The position numbers were made by a program, and so were the translations under genes. Below, one piece after another: positions 6,928 to 14,392 of a DNA stretch of 22,570 bases. The first letter of the stretch is position 1. The number at the start of each line of letters is the position of its first letter. Where the stretch lies: positions 1 through 22,570 of the forward strand of contig CAZJRB010000118.1 in NCBI GenBank assembly GCA_964547995.1. Direction: 5' to 3'. The DNA comes from CAZJRB01 sp964547995 (GTDB taxonomy: Bacteria; Planctomycetota; Planctomycetia; Pirellulales; Thermoguttaceae). The notes under the pieces were generated by a model. The model was not told the origin of the DNA. It did no database searches and saw nothing but the letters and a program-made list of their open reading frames with translations.

Positions 6928-9900
6928 ATGAGGAAATGGCTGTCTCTGGTGCTGGTGTTGTCATGCGGCGGCGTCCTGCACGCCGCGGACCCGTCGGCAA
7001 AAGAAATACTCGAAACGACCGGAGTAAAGGGCGGTCTCATCGTCCACCTAAGCTGTGGCGACGGCAAACTGACCGCCGGGCTCCATGCCGGTGAGAAATA
7101 TCTCGTGTACGGGCTCGACACCGACCGGAAGAAAATTGACGCCGCGAGGAAGCATCTCCGGTCGCTCGGCGTCTACGGCAAGGTTTCGGTGGACGCGTTT
7201 GACGGCAAGAATCTGCCCTGCGCCGACAACCTGGTCAACTTGATCGTGAGCGAAAATCCCGGCGAGGTCTCCAAAGAGGAGATCTTGCGGGCGTTGGCGC
7301 CGCTGGGTGTTGCCTGCCTCAAGCAGGACGGACAGTGGACGAAAACCGTCAAGCCCTGGCCTGAGAAAATCGACGAGTGGACGCACCACCTCCACGACGC
7401 CGGCGGCAACGCCGTGGCCCGCGACCGGGTGGCCGGCCCGCCGCGGCATCTTCAATGGACGGCCGGGCCGCTGTGGGCACGCAGCCACGGATGGACGCCC
7501 AGCGTCAGCGCCATGGTCTCGGCCGGAGGGCGGCTGTTCTACCTCTGCGACGAGACCCTGACCTGCGTCGACGGCACGGTGCCCGACAAATGGTTCCTGA
7601 CCGCACGCGATGCCTTCAGCGGCGTGCTGCTCTGGAAATGCCCCGTGCCGAATTGGGGAACAAAATATCAAAGCGGCATTCCCGGCACGGGCTCGGGTGT
7701 GACCAACGGGCGTTTTTCCATGCCGACGCACATCGGCAAGCGGCTGGTCGCCGTCGGCGATACCGTCTATGTGACGCTCGGGGCCAAGGCGCCGGTAACA
7801 GCGCTCGATGCGGCCACGGGGAACAAAAAACGCGTCTACGCCGAGACGGCCCGCGCCGATGAAATCCTCTACAGCGACGGGCGGTTGATCGTGTCGATCA
7901 ACCCCTCCGAAGCCAAAGCTGCCATACCCGAAAAGGGCCGGAGTCCCGCCCCCGCGCCCGGCAAGCAGGTCTGTGCCATCGACACGAAGACCGGCAAGAT
8001 ACTCTGGAAGAAAGGCCCGTTTTCGGGAATCCGCGCCAGCAAAGGGCAGGACCCGTCCGGCCGGCTCGAGCTGGCCGCCGGCGACGGCAAGGTCTTTCTG
8101 CTCACTCCCGAAGCGATCGAATGCCTCGCCGCGGATTCAGGCAAGACCGTCTGGCGGATCGATCGCCCTGAGTTGCCGGACAACGCCGTGCGGCGGATCG
8201 GCTTCGCAGGGATGTACGAGTTCCTGCTGACGGTCATGGTGTATCACGACGGCGTCGTGCTGCTGGCCCAGCCCGAGCCGAACACCCACCACACCTACCA
8301 CACCATGCCGGGCACGCTGTACGCTTTCGATGCAGAGGACGGCCGGCAGATGTGGAAGCGCGCCTACGGCGGCTGGGGCCACTGCACCCAGCCCGACCTG
8401 TTCGTCGTCGACGACACCGTCTGGACCCACGTGAACGCCGAGACCCCGTTCGGTTCCGTCTGGGGTCAAGGCTTCAAGGCCAAGGACTCGAGCAAGGTGA
8501 ACTACCGTATCCAGGCACTCGACCTGCGGACCGGCCAACTCCGCAGAGAGCTTGCGACGAAGGACATCTTCAACGTCGGGCACCACCACCGCTGCTACCG
8601 GAACAAGATCACGGAGCGGTTTCTGATGTCGTCACGCCGGGGCGTCGAGTTCGTCGACCTGGAGTCCGGCGAGAACCAACAGCACCACTGGGTCCGCAGC
8701 GGGTGCCTGTTGGGCAACCTGCCGTGCAACGGGCTGCTCTACGTCACGCCGCATCCCTGCGGGTGTTACATCAACGCGAAAATCACGGGGTTTAACGCCC
8801 TGGCCCCGCAAGGGCAAACCCGAAATCCGAAATCCGAAATCCGAAAGGCGAACAATGTGCTTGAGACGGGTCCTGCATACAAAGAGATTCGGAATTCGGA
8901 TTTCGAGATTCGAGATTCCGCCGACTGGCCGACATACCGCCATGACGCCCGGCGCAGTGGTGCCACGGAAGCGGCCGTCCCGGCGAAGCTGAAGCCGGCC
9001 TGGCAGACGAATATCGGCGCCAAGCCGAGTGCCCCGGTCGTCGCCGGCGGCAAACTGTTTGTCGCCGGCGTGGATACCCACACCGTCTGTGCACTGGACG
9101 CCGACGACGGCAAGAACATCTGGGAATACACGGCCGGGGGTCGTGTGAGTTCGCCACCCGCCATCTACAAGGGTCTGGCGATCTTCGGCTCGGCCGATGG
9201 GCGAGTGTACTGCTTGCGGGCCTCCGACGGGGCGCTCGTGTGGCGGTTCGACGCGGCGCCGCAGACACGGCTCATCACGGCTTTTGATCAGTTGGAGTCG
9301 CCCTGGCCCGTGCCGGGTGTGATGGTACACGGCGGGAAGTGCTGGTTCGCGGCCGGGCGGTCGTCCTATCTCGACGGCGGCATTCACGTCTATGCACTGG
9401 ACCCGGCAACCGGAAAAGTGGAACGTCAAGACACGATCTACAGCCCCGATCCCAAGACGGGGAAAATGTCGCCCGAGACCAACGGTCACTCGATGGCCGG
9501 GCTGCTCGGCGACATCCCTGGAACCGACGGCGCGGACGTGTTCATCCGCCAGATGAACGTCTCGTCTTCCGACGGCCGTGCCGGACAGCACCTGTTCACC
9601 ACGGGCGGTTACCTCGACCCGAGCTGGTTCAACCGGACGTTCTGGAAGGTCGGCCGTGCCCAGACGTCGGGATTGATGGTCCTTGGCGACGATGCCGCCT
9701 TCGGCGTGGAGATCTACCCGTCCCGCAGCCGCGAGACGGTCTTCAAGCCGGGTGTGAACGGCTATCGGCTGAGGCGACTGCCGCTGAAAACCCCCGCCGG
9801 CGACAAGCGTGACAGGCGCGGCAAGCAGCCCAAGGGCAAACGGCCGCCCGGACCAAAACCCAATTGGGAGCAGCGCGTCGGCATCCGGATCACGGCGATG

Positions 9901-10146
9901 GTCCGGGCGGGCGAGACGCTCTTCGCGGCCGGCTCGCCGGACATTGTCGATCCCAAGGACCCCCACGGCGCATGGGAGGGCCGCAAGGGCGGCGTGCTGG
10001 CCGCGTTTGCCGCCGGCGACGGAAAGAAGCTCGCCGAGCACAAGCTTCCCGCACCACCGGTCTGGGACGGAATGGCCGCAGCCCGGGGACGCCTCTATCT
10101 ATCGCTTCGCGATGGAACGGTCGTCTGTTTGCACGAGGCAAAGTGA
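6928..10146 (+). CDS. Exported methyltransferase-like / PQQ-type beta-propeller protein
   Basis: 1072 residues. A signal peptide (MRKWLSLVLVLSCGGVLHA, cleavage near A20) is followed by a class-I SAM-methyltransferase-like domain at about 25-115 (motif I-like LIVHLSCGDGKLTAGL, then YGLDTDRKKIDAARKHL, and DAFDGKNLPCADNLVNLIV). After that come many PQQ-dehydrogenase-type propeller blades, marked by ALDAATGNKKRVY, AIDTKTGKILWKK, AFDAEDGRQMWKR and, in a second set after residue 670, ALDADDGKNIWEY and CLRASDGALVWRF. Two propeller units seem to be joined. The architecture recurs in planctomycetes and its role is unknown. SAM is not expected outside the cytoplasm, so the first domain may be non-catalytic. 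A repeat has inserted in frame at residues about 630-666. The start has a weak GAAAGG upstream. The gene converges on the ROK kinase, leaving a 35-bp gap. Confidence 0.8.
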   Translation: MRKWLSLVLVLSCGGVLHAADPSAKEILETTGVKGGLIVHLSCGDGKLTAGLHAGEKYLVYGLDTDRKKIDAARKHLRSLGVYGKVSVDAFDGKNLPCADNLVNLIVSENPGEVSKEEILRALAPLGVACLKQDGQWTKTVKPWPEKIDEWTHHLHDAGGNAVARDRVAGPPRHLQWTAGPLWARSHGWTPSVSAMVSAGGRLFYLCDETLTCVDGTVPDKWFLTARDAFSGVLLWKCPVPNWGTKYQSGIPGTGSGVTNGRFSMPTHIGKRLVAVGDTVYVTLGAKAPVTALDAATGNKKRVYAETARADEILYSDGRLIVSINPSEAKAAIPEKGRSPAPAPGKQVCAIDTKTGKILWKKGPFSGIRASKGQDPSGRLELAAGDGKVFLLTPEAIECLAADSGKTVWRIDRPELPDNAVRRIGFAGMYEFLLTVMVYHDGVVLLAQPEPNTHHTYHTMPGTLYAFDAEDGRQMWKRAYGGWGHCTQPDLFVVDDTVWTHVNAETPFGSVWGQGFKAKDSSKVNYRIQALDLRTGQLRRELATKDIFNVGHHHRCYRNKITERFLMSSRRGVEFVDLESGENQQHHWVRSGCLLGNLPCNGLLYVTPHPCGCYINAKITGFNALAPQGQTRNPKSEIRKANNVLETGPAYKEIRNSDFEIRDSADWPTYRHDARRSGATEAAVPAKLKPAWQTNIGAKPSAPVVAGGKLFVAGVDTHTVCALDADDGKNIWEYTAGGRVSSPPAIYKGLAIFGSADGRVYCLRASDGALVWRFDAAPQTRLITAFDQLESPWPVPGVMVHGGKCWFAAGRSSYLDGGIHVYALDPATGKVERQDTIYSPDPKTGKMSPETNGHSMAGLLGDIPGTDGADVFIRQMNVSSSDGRAGQHLFTTGGYLDPSWFNRTFWKVGRAQTSGLMVLGDDAAFGVEIYPSRSRETVFKPGVNGYRLRRLPLKTPAGDKRDRRGKQPKGKRPPGPKPNWEQRVGIRITAMVRAGETLFAAGSPDIVDPKDPHGAWEGRKGGVLAAFAAGDGKKLAEHKLPAPPVWDGMAAARGRLYLSLRDGTVVCLHEAK
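8815..8920. repeat. CGAAATCC repeat element inside the PQQ-propeller gene
   Basis: 8821-8846 is a run of CGAAATC units. It is mirrored by 8888-8918 (GGAATTCGGATTTCGAGATT...), making an imperfect inverted repeat. The same motifs in the same arrangement form the intergenic element at 14231-14383. Here the element is translated as RNPKSEIRKANN...EIRNSDFEIRDS, between one propeller unit and the ADWPTYRHD opening of the next, without disturbing the frame. Such a stretch is unlike propeller sequence and is best read as an insertion into an interdomain linker. Confidence 0.75.
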
Positions 10147-10181
10147 GCGGATGAGGCGTTTGAGCACCTGCTCAATCCGTC
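10147..10181. terminator. Possible bidirectional hairpin between convergent genes
   Basis: The 35-bp gap between the stop codons of the PQQ-propeller gene and the ROK gene contains TGAGCA-CC-TGCTCA (10161-10174), a perfect 6-bp stem that can extend through GGAT/ATCC pairs across a bulge. No T-run follows on either strand, so its role as a terminator is only suggested by position. Confidence 0.3.
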
Positions 10182-11219
10182 CTACGATTCCGCGTTCTCC
10201 GCCGCCAGGGCGAGCGCCCCGTGGACGACGACCTCTTCGCCCAGTGCGGCGGGGACGATCTCGAAGGCGCCCAGAAGCGGCGGGAAGACATATCGGTCGA
10301 CCTCCTTGCGGAGCGGGGCGAGATAGAACCTCTCGCCGAGTTGCGGGACCCCGCCGCCAATGACGACGACGTCCGGCGCGAGCAGTGTAATCATCTGCGC
10401 GATCCCCCAACCGAGCACACCGGCGGCATGGCGGAAAATCTCCCGGGCGAGTTCGTTGCCCTCCAGCGCGGCCTGGGCGACGATCCGAGTGGTCAGTTCG
10501 TCGATTTGGCCTTCGCACCGCTCGAGCAAGTCGGCGGCGAACTCCTCTTCGGCTTCCTCCAGTTCGATCAGACGTTGGCGGACCGATTCCGGCTCGTGGG
10601 GCCGGTTCGTGAACCCCACGGCGCTCAGCGGCTGCGAACCGGGATTGGCCAGCCGGTCCTTGGCCGCCTCGGCGACGGCCCAGCCGCTGGCGAGCGACTC
10701 GACGGTTTGGTCGGGCCTTTCCGCGAGGAGTCCGGGCCGCAGGTGCCCCAGTTCGGAGGCGATACCCGGCCTGCTCGAATAGGGCCGGCCGTCGATGACC
10801 AATGCGCCGCCGATGCCGCTGCCGACGGTGATATAGAAAACGTTGCGGTATCCACGTCCGGCCCCGAATCGTGCCTCGGCCAGCCCGGCCGTGTCGGCGT
10901 CGTTGGCGATCGTCACCGGCCGCTCGAAGGTGGCCAAGCACCAGTCGGCCAAGGGGAAGTCGTCCCAGCCGTCGATCTGGTGACTGGTGATCGTGCATCC
11001 CGCCGGCCGGTCGACCGGTCCGCCAAAACCGACCCCGATGCCGGTCACGTCGTGCCGGGCGATCAGTTCGGGGCCGATCTGCTCGATCTGCCGGCAAATT
11101 CCCCCGGCGGCGCCGTCGCGGTCGACTTCCGTCCGCCGCAGTGCCACGAGCGGCGAACCGTCGCCGCGGCCGACACCGAGCTGAAGCTTCGTCCCGCCGA
11201 TTTCAATGCCGAGAAACAT
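10182..11219 (-). CDS. ROK-family sugar kinase (glucokinase-like)
   Basis: 345 residues, slightly longer than typical ROK kinases (about 300-320). ROK enzymes phosphorylate glucose, fructose, N-acetylglucosamine or N-acetylmannosamine with ATP in the cytoplasm. Visible motifs: phosphate-binding EIGGTK (6-11), GFGGPVDR (64-71), NDADTAG with the catalytic Asp at about 107, GSGIGGALVIDG (133-144) and ELGH (156-159). The Cys-rich zinc motif that usually follows ELGH (CxCGxxGCxE) is absent; here the segment reads PDQTVESLASG. There is no helix-turn-helix, so it is a kinase type and not a repressor. The start at 11219 gives the canonical N-terminus, but no clear Shine-Dalgarno precedes it. It stands alone; upstream is a strong hairpin repeat at 11252-11322. 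Confidence 0.85.
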   Translation of the reverse strand: MFLGIEIGGTKLQLGVGRGDGSPLVALRRTEVDRDGAAGGICRQIEQIGPELIARHDVTGIGVGFGGPVDRPAGCTITSHQIDGWDDFPLADWCLATFERPVTIANDADTAGLAEARFGAGRGYRNVFYITVGSGIGGALVIDGRPYSSRPGIASELGHLRPGLLAERPDQTVESLASGWAVAEAAKDRLANPGSQPLSAVGFTNRPHEPESVRQRLIELEEAEEEFAADLLERCEGQIDELTTRIVAQAALEGNELAREIFRHAAGVLGWGIAQMITLLAPDVVVIGGGVPQLGERFYLAPLRKEVDRYVFPPLLGAFEIVPAALGEEVVVHGALALAAENAES

Positions 11220-11251
11220 GGGGGGTAGGGGTTCGGGTTTAGGGATTAGAT

Positions 11252-11322
11252 TGTAGGGTGGGACAAGCGAAGCGGCCCACCAGAATCCTGGTGGGCCGGC
11301 GCTTCGCTTGTCCCACCCTACA
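11252..11322. repeat. Long near-perfect hairpin repeat (GTGGGCCGGCGC family)
   Basis: The left arm 11252-11283 (TGTAGGGTGGGACAAGCGAA...) pairs with the right arm 11288-11322 across a 4-nt loop; the only defect is a 3-nt insertion in the right arm. A single arm recurs at 3192-3223. It sits 33 bp upstream of the ROK start codon in a 368-bp divergent gap that otherwise shows no gene. A hairpin here could shape the ROK leader RNA, but the second partial copy argues for a dispersed repeat. Confidence 0.85.
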
Positions 11323-11492
11323 TCTGGTTAACTGTGGATCAGCATAGCAATCCGGAGACGAAATGGCCAGTGGCTGGACGGAAGGAATTTGGAGTCGGGG
11401 GATGGGATCGTTTTACCGGTTTCGCTTCACCCTGTATTTTCTTGCCGCAACATGTCCACGCCTATACTTTTTTCAAACTCCGCGAATGCGCG

Positions 11493-11520
11493 TTGACTCG
11501 GCAAATTGGCGACCTAGATG
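11493..11520 (+). promoter_or_regulatory. Weak candidate sigma-70 promoter for the channel-like gene
   Basis: TTGACT (11493-11498), a 16-nt spacer and TAGATG (11515-11520) lie 67 bp before the start codon of the membrane protein. The -35 is good and the -10 is poor. The call rests mainly on its position in the divergent gap. Confidence 0.22.
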
Positions 11521-11587
11521 TTGATATCAGCGCCCCAGTTGAAGCTGGGCGAAAGATCGTCGTTTTACCATCGAGGAGAACGGAAAT

Positions 11588-13228
11588 ATGTTTGCGCAAG
11601 TCTCTGCACCATCGGCCGAACCGGCGTTGAAGAACTTTGAGCAATGGTACCAGTACCTCGTCCCCTATTTGCCGACACTCGCCGGGGCGTTGGCGATCCT
11701 GATTCTAGGGTGGCTCGGCGCCCTGCTGATTGCCGGGATTGTCCGGGCGGGAATGCGGCGGACGGGGCTCGACCGGCGGCTGGCCAATTGGTTTTCGGGC
11801 GAGGAGGCCGAAGCGCCGAAGATCGAACGCGGCGTTGCCCGTTTGGTTTACTACGTCCTGCTGATCTTCGTGCTGGTCGCGTTCTTCGACACCTTGCGGC
11901 TGACGCAGGTGACCCAGTCGCTCAACAGCCTTCTGGACCAGGTTCTGGTCTACCTTCCGCGGGTGGTCGGCGCCGGGCTGCTGCTGTTGGTTGCTTGGGT
12001 GATAGCAACAATTGTGCGTTTCCTCGTGCGGAAAGTCACCTCGGCGGTGAAGATCGACGAGCACCTGACCGAGGCGGCGAGGGAGGACGGCGAGAAACCG
12101 ATTACCGTGTCGAAGGCCGCTTCGGAGGCCTCGTACTGGTTGGTTTTTTTGCTGTTTTTGCCGGCGGTGCTCAACGCCCTGGCGCTGCCGGGGTTGCTCG
12201 AACCCGTCCAGGCGATGGTGACCAAGGTGCTCGCCTTCCTGCCGAACCTCTTCGCGGCGGCATTGATCCTCGGGATCGGCTGGCTGGCCGCGAGGATCAT
12301 CCAGCGGATTTGCACCAGCGTGCTGGCGGCGGTCGGGACCGACGCATTGAGCGAACGGGTGGGACTTGCCCCGATCCTCGGCAAGCGGCAGCTTTCGGGC
12401 GTGCTGGGACTGGTCGTCTACATCCTCGTGCTGTTGCCGATCCTGGTTGCGTCGCTGAATGCCCTGCAACTACAGGCCGTCACGGCGCCCGCCAGCGAAA
12501 TGCTCAACTTGGTGCTGACGGCGCTGCCGGCGATCTTTGCCGCGGCGCTGGTCATCTTCGTCGCCTATATCGTCGGCCGGGTCGTGGCGGGGCTGGTGAC
12601 CAACCTGCTGACCGGGCTGGGCTTCAACAAGTTGCCGGCCCACCTCGGATTGAAGATGGAAGCCGGAGAAGGACGCAAGACGCCCTCCGAAATGATCGGC
12701 TACCTGGTCATCGTCGCCACGATCCTGTTCGCGGTGATGCAGGCGTTGCCGATTTTGGGATTCGACCTGGTGGCGGGGCTGATCGCCCAGTTTCTGGTCT
12801 TTGCCGGTCACGTCGTCGTGGGACTGATTATCTTCGCCGTCGGACTCTACTTCGCGAATCTCGCCGCCCAGACCGTGCGCTCCAGCCGGATCAAGGAGGC
12901 CAACCTCGTCGCGATGGTCGCCCAGGTCTCGATTGTCATTCTGGCGATTGCCATGGGCCTGCGCCAAATGGGGCTGGCCAACGAGATCATCAATTCGGCG
13001 TTTGTGATCCTGCTTGGGGCGGTCGGCGTGGCGTTGGCGCTGGCGTTCGGGCTCGGCGGACGCGAGGTTGCCGGCAAGTCGCTCGAGGAATTCATCGAGG
13101 CGCGGCGTCACGAGACTCAACCGGATCATCCGCAGGATGCCGGACAACCGGCCAAGAAAGCCGCCTTCCCGGCCCATGCCATGGACGGCTCCGGGGCGTC
13201 GTCGTTTGACGACATGCCGGTGAGTTGA
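11588..13228 (+). CDS. Five-repeat TM-helix membrane protein, mechanosensitive-channel-like
   Basis: 546 residues, preceded by GAGGAG about 9 nt before the ATG. The protein is built of tandem units, each with two membrane helices. The first helix recurs at residues 27-54 (YLPTLAGALAILILGWLGAL), 122-149 (YLPRVVGAGLLLLVAWVIAT), 217-244 (FLPNLFAAALILGIGWLAAR), 312-339 (ALPAIFAAALVIFVAYIVGR) and 402-431, a period of 95, 95, 95 and 90 residues. The second helices are near 81-103, 178-200, 268-293, 367-387 and 437-461. This matches the conserved TM-helix proteins annotated as mechanosensitive channels, including the closing LAFGLGGREVAG (485-496). The soluble beta domain of MscS is missing, so channel gating is inferred only from the family. 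The C-terminal tail after 505 is polar and probably cytoplasmic. A terminator follows at 13270. Confidence 0.8.
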   Translation: MFAQVSAPSAEPALKNFEQWYQYLVPYLPTLAGALAILILGWLGALLIAGIVRAGMRRTGLDRRLANWFSGEEAEAPKIERGVARLVYYVLLIFVLVAFFDTLRLTQVTQSLNSLLDQVLVYLPRVVGAGLLLLVAWVIATIVRFLVRKVTSAVKIDEHLTEAAREDGEKPITVSKAASEASYWLVFLLFLPAVLNALALPGLLEPVQAMVTKVLAFLPNLFAAALILGIGWLAARIIQRICTSVLAAVGTDALSERVGLAPILGKRQLSGVLGLVVYILVLLPILVASLNALQLQAVTAPASEMLNLVLTALPAIFAAALVIFVAYIVGRVVAGLVTNLLTGLGFNKLPAHLGLKMEAGEGRKTPSEMIGYLVIVATILFAVMQALPILGFDLVAGLIAQFLVFAGHVVVGLIIFAVGLYFANLAAQTVRSSRIKEANLVAMVAQVSIVILAIAMGLRQMGLANEIINSAFVILLGAVGVALALAFGLGGREVAGKSLEEFIEARRHETQPDHPQDAGQPAKKAAFPAHAMDGSGASSFDDMPVS

Positions 13229-13269
13229 CGTTTGCGGTAAAACGCAATACGAGAAGAGAAAGAGAAAAG

Positions 13270-13296
13270 CCCCCGCACTGCGTGCGGGGGTTTCTC
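13270..13296 (+). terminator. Intrinsic terminator of the channel-like gene
   Basis: A perfect 9-bp GC-rich stem (CCCCCGCAC with GTGCGGGGG, loop TGC), preceded by AAAAG and followed by TTTCTC, lies 41 bp after the stop codon. The T-tract is short but the stem is strong. Confidence 0.7.
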
Positions 13297-13344
13297 ATGC
13301 GCGGCGCCCGTTATGGTTTTCGCAGGGCAGACAGTCACTTGCGT

Positions 13345-13500
13345 CATAAAGCCGCGGCCGGTGGTTGCGACCGGTGTGTGAGAACGCTACGCTCTCGTGA
13401 ATTGACAAACGAAATGATATGGATCACTGGAATCGTTGGCGAACATCAATGGCAAGAGCGATCGCTCGCGCAAATCGCGACCACCGGTCGCGGCTTTATG
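13345..13500. repeat. GCGACC inverted-repeat element, copy 3 (104-nt loop)
   Basis: The arms 13345-13370 and 13475-13500 (CATAAAGCCGCG...) are 26-nt reverse complements with two mismatches. The right arm keeps the family sequence best, while the left has G and T substitutions (GCGGCC, GGTTGC). The loop also holds GAGAACG-CTA-CGCTCTC (13380-13396), a small nested hairpin. The element lies in the 330-bp gap between the terminator of the channel-like gene and the end of the DUF1080 gene; no gene is visible in that gap. Confidence 0.8.
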
Positions 13501-13558
13501 TGAAAAGCACCGTACGAATCGCGATGGGGGGCAGCGGACGGCACATGGAGTGTGCCTG

Positions 13559-14203
13559 CTACTTTAGCTCCTTCACCCGTAGGTTGCGGAACTCCAGCCG
13601 GGCGCCGTGGCCGAGGAACCCGATGTGACCCTTCTCGTTGTGCAGGCCCGGGTGACCGCGGCCGTCCATCGGCTTGTCGATTTTGCTGATGTCGGCGTCG
13701 ACGATCACCGTGCCGTTGAGTGTGATCTTGATGTGGCCGCCCTTGGCCATGATCTCCTCGGTGTTCCACTCGCCGGCCTTCTTCAGGTGGCCGCGCTTCG
13801 CCGGGACCACGCCGTAGATCGAGCCGTGATACTGGTAGTCTTTGAGATTGGCATACTTGGGGTGGTCGTCGTCGAGGATCTGGATTTCCATGCCGCCGTA
13901 CGCCGGGTTAACGTTGACAGGCGTGCGGATCCCCACACCGTTGTTCCCGCCGGGCACGTTCTTGAACTCGAAGCGAAAGATGAAATCGGCGTACTCCTTG
14001 TCGGTGAACAGGTTGCCGCCCTTCCGGCAGACCAGCTTGCCGTCTTCGGGCACGTAGCCCTTGGTGCTACCCTGCCAGCCGTCGAGGTTCTTGCCGTTGA
14101 AGATCAAGACGAAGCCCTCTTTGGCCTCTTCGGGACAAAGCTCGGCCGCGGTTGCGGTGGTCGCTGCCAGAAGCAGCAGTGTGATGATTGCCGTTGCACG
14201 CAT
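13559..14203 (-). CDS. Exported DUF1080 protein (3-keto-disaccharide hydrolase family), small
   Basis: 214 residues from the ATG at 14203, supported by GAGGAGA about 8 nt upstream and by the signal peptide beginning there (MRATAIITLLLLAATTATA). The rest is a single DUF1080 (PF06439) domain with a concanavalin-like beta-sandwich pattern: FVLIFNGKNLDGWQG near the start, FIFRFEFKNVPGGNNGVGIRT, MEIQILDDDHP, EWNTEEIMAKGGHIKITLNG, and a closing IGFLGHGARLEFRNLRVKEL. Members of this family act on 3-keto-glycosides made by sugar oxidoreductases, so a periplasmic role in saccharide breakdown is likely. An earlier in-frame start at 14251 would lie inside the repeat at 14231-14383 and is rejected. ThiC ends 189 bp upstream on the same strand. 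Confidence 0.85.
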   Translation of the reverse strand: MRATAIITLLLLAATTATAAELCPEEAKEGFVLIFNGKNLDGWQGSTKGYVPEDGKLVCRKGGNLFTDKEYADFIFRFEFKNVPGGNNGVGIRTPVNVNPAYGGMEIQILDDDHPKYANLKDYQYHGSIYGVVPAKRGHLKKAGEWNTEEIMAKGGHIKITLNGTVIVDADISKIDKPMDGRGHPGLHNEKGHIGFLGHGARLEFRNLRVKELK

Positions 14204-14230
14204 AATGATTTCTCCTCGAGTTGTGGGGAT

Positions 14231-14383
14231 GAAATTCGAAATCCGAAGCACGAAATACGAAACAAATACGAAATTTCAAATCAGAAATTCAAAACCTCGG
14301 CGGTCTTGCCACAACGCGTTTGAGACATTCGTTATTTGCTTTTCGAATTTGTTTCGGATTTCGGATTTCGGATTTCGAGCTTC
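14231..14383. repeat. CGAAATCC intergenic repeat element
   Basis: The left end (GAAATTCGAAATCCGAAGC, from 14231) and the right end up to 14383 are imperfect inverted repeats of about 33 bp, made of CGAAATNC units. The middle (GTTTGAGACATTCGTTATTTGC) resembles the reverse complement of the middle of the copy inside the PQQ-propeller gene (8815-8920). It fills the gap between the ThiC stop and the DUF1080 leader. The AT-rich composition contrasts sharply with both neighbours. Confidence 0.8.
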
Positions 14384-14392
14384 TCCCCGGGT

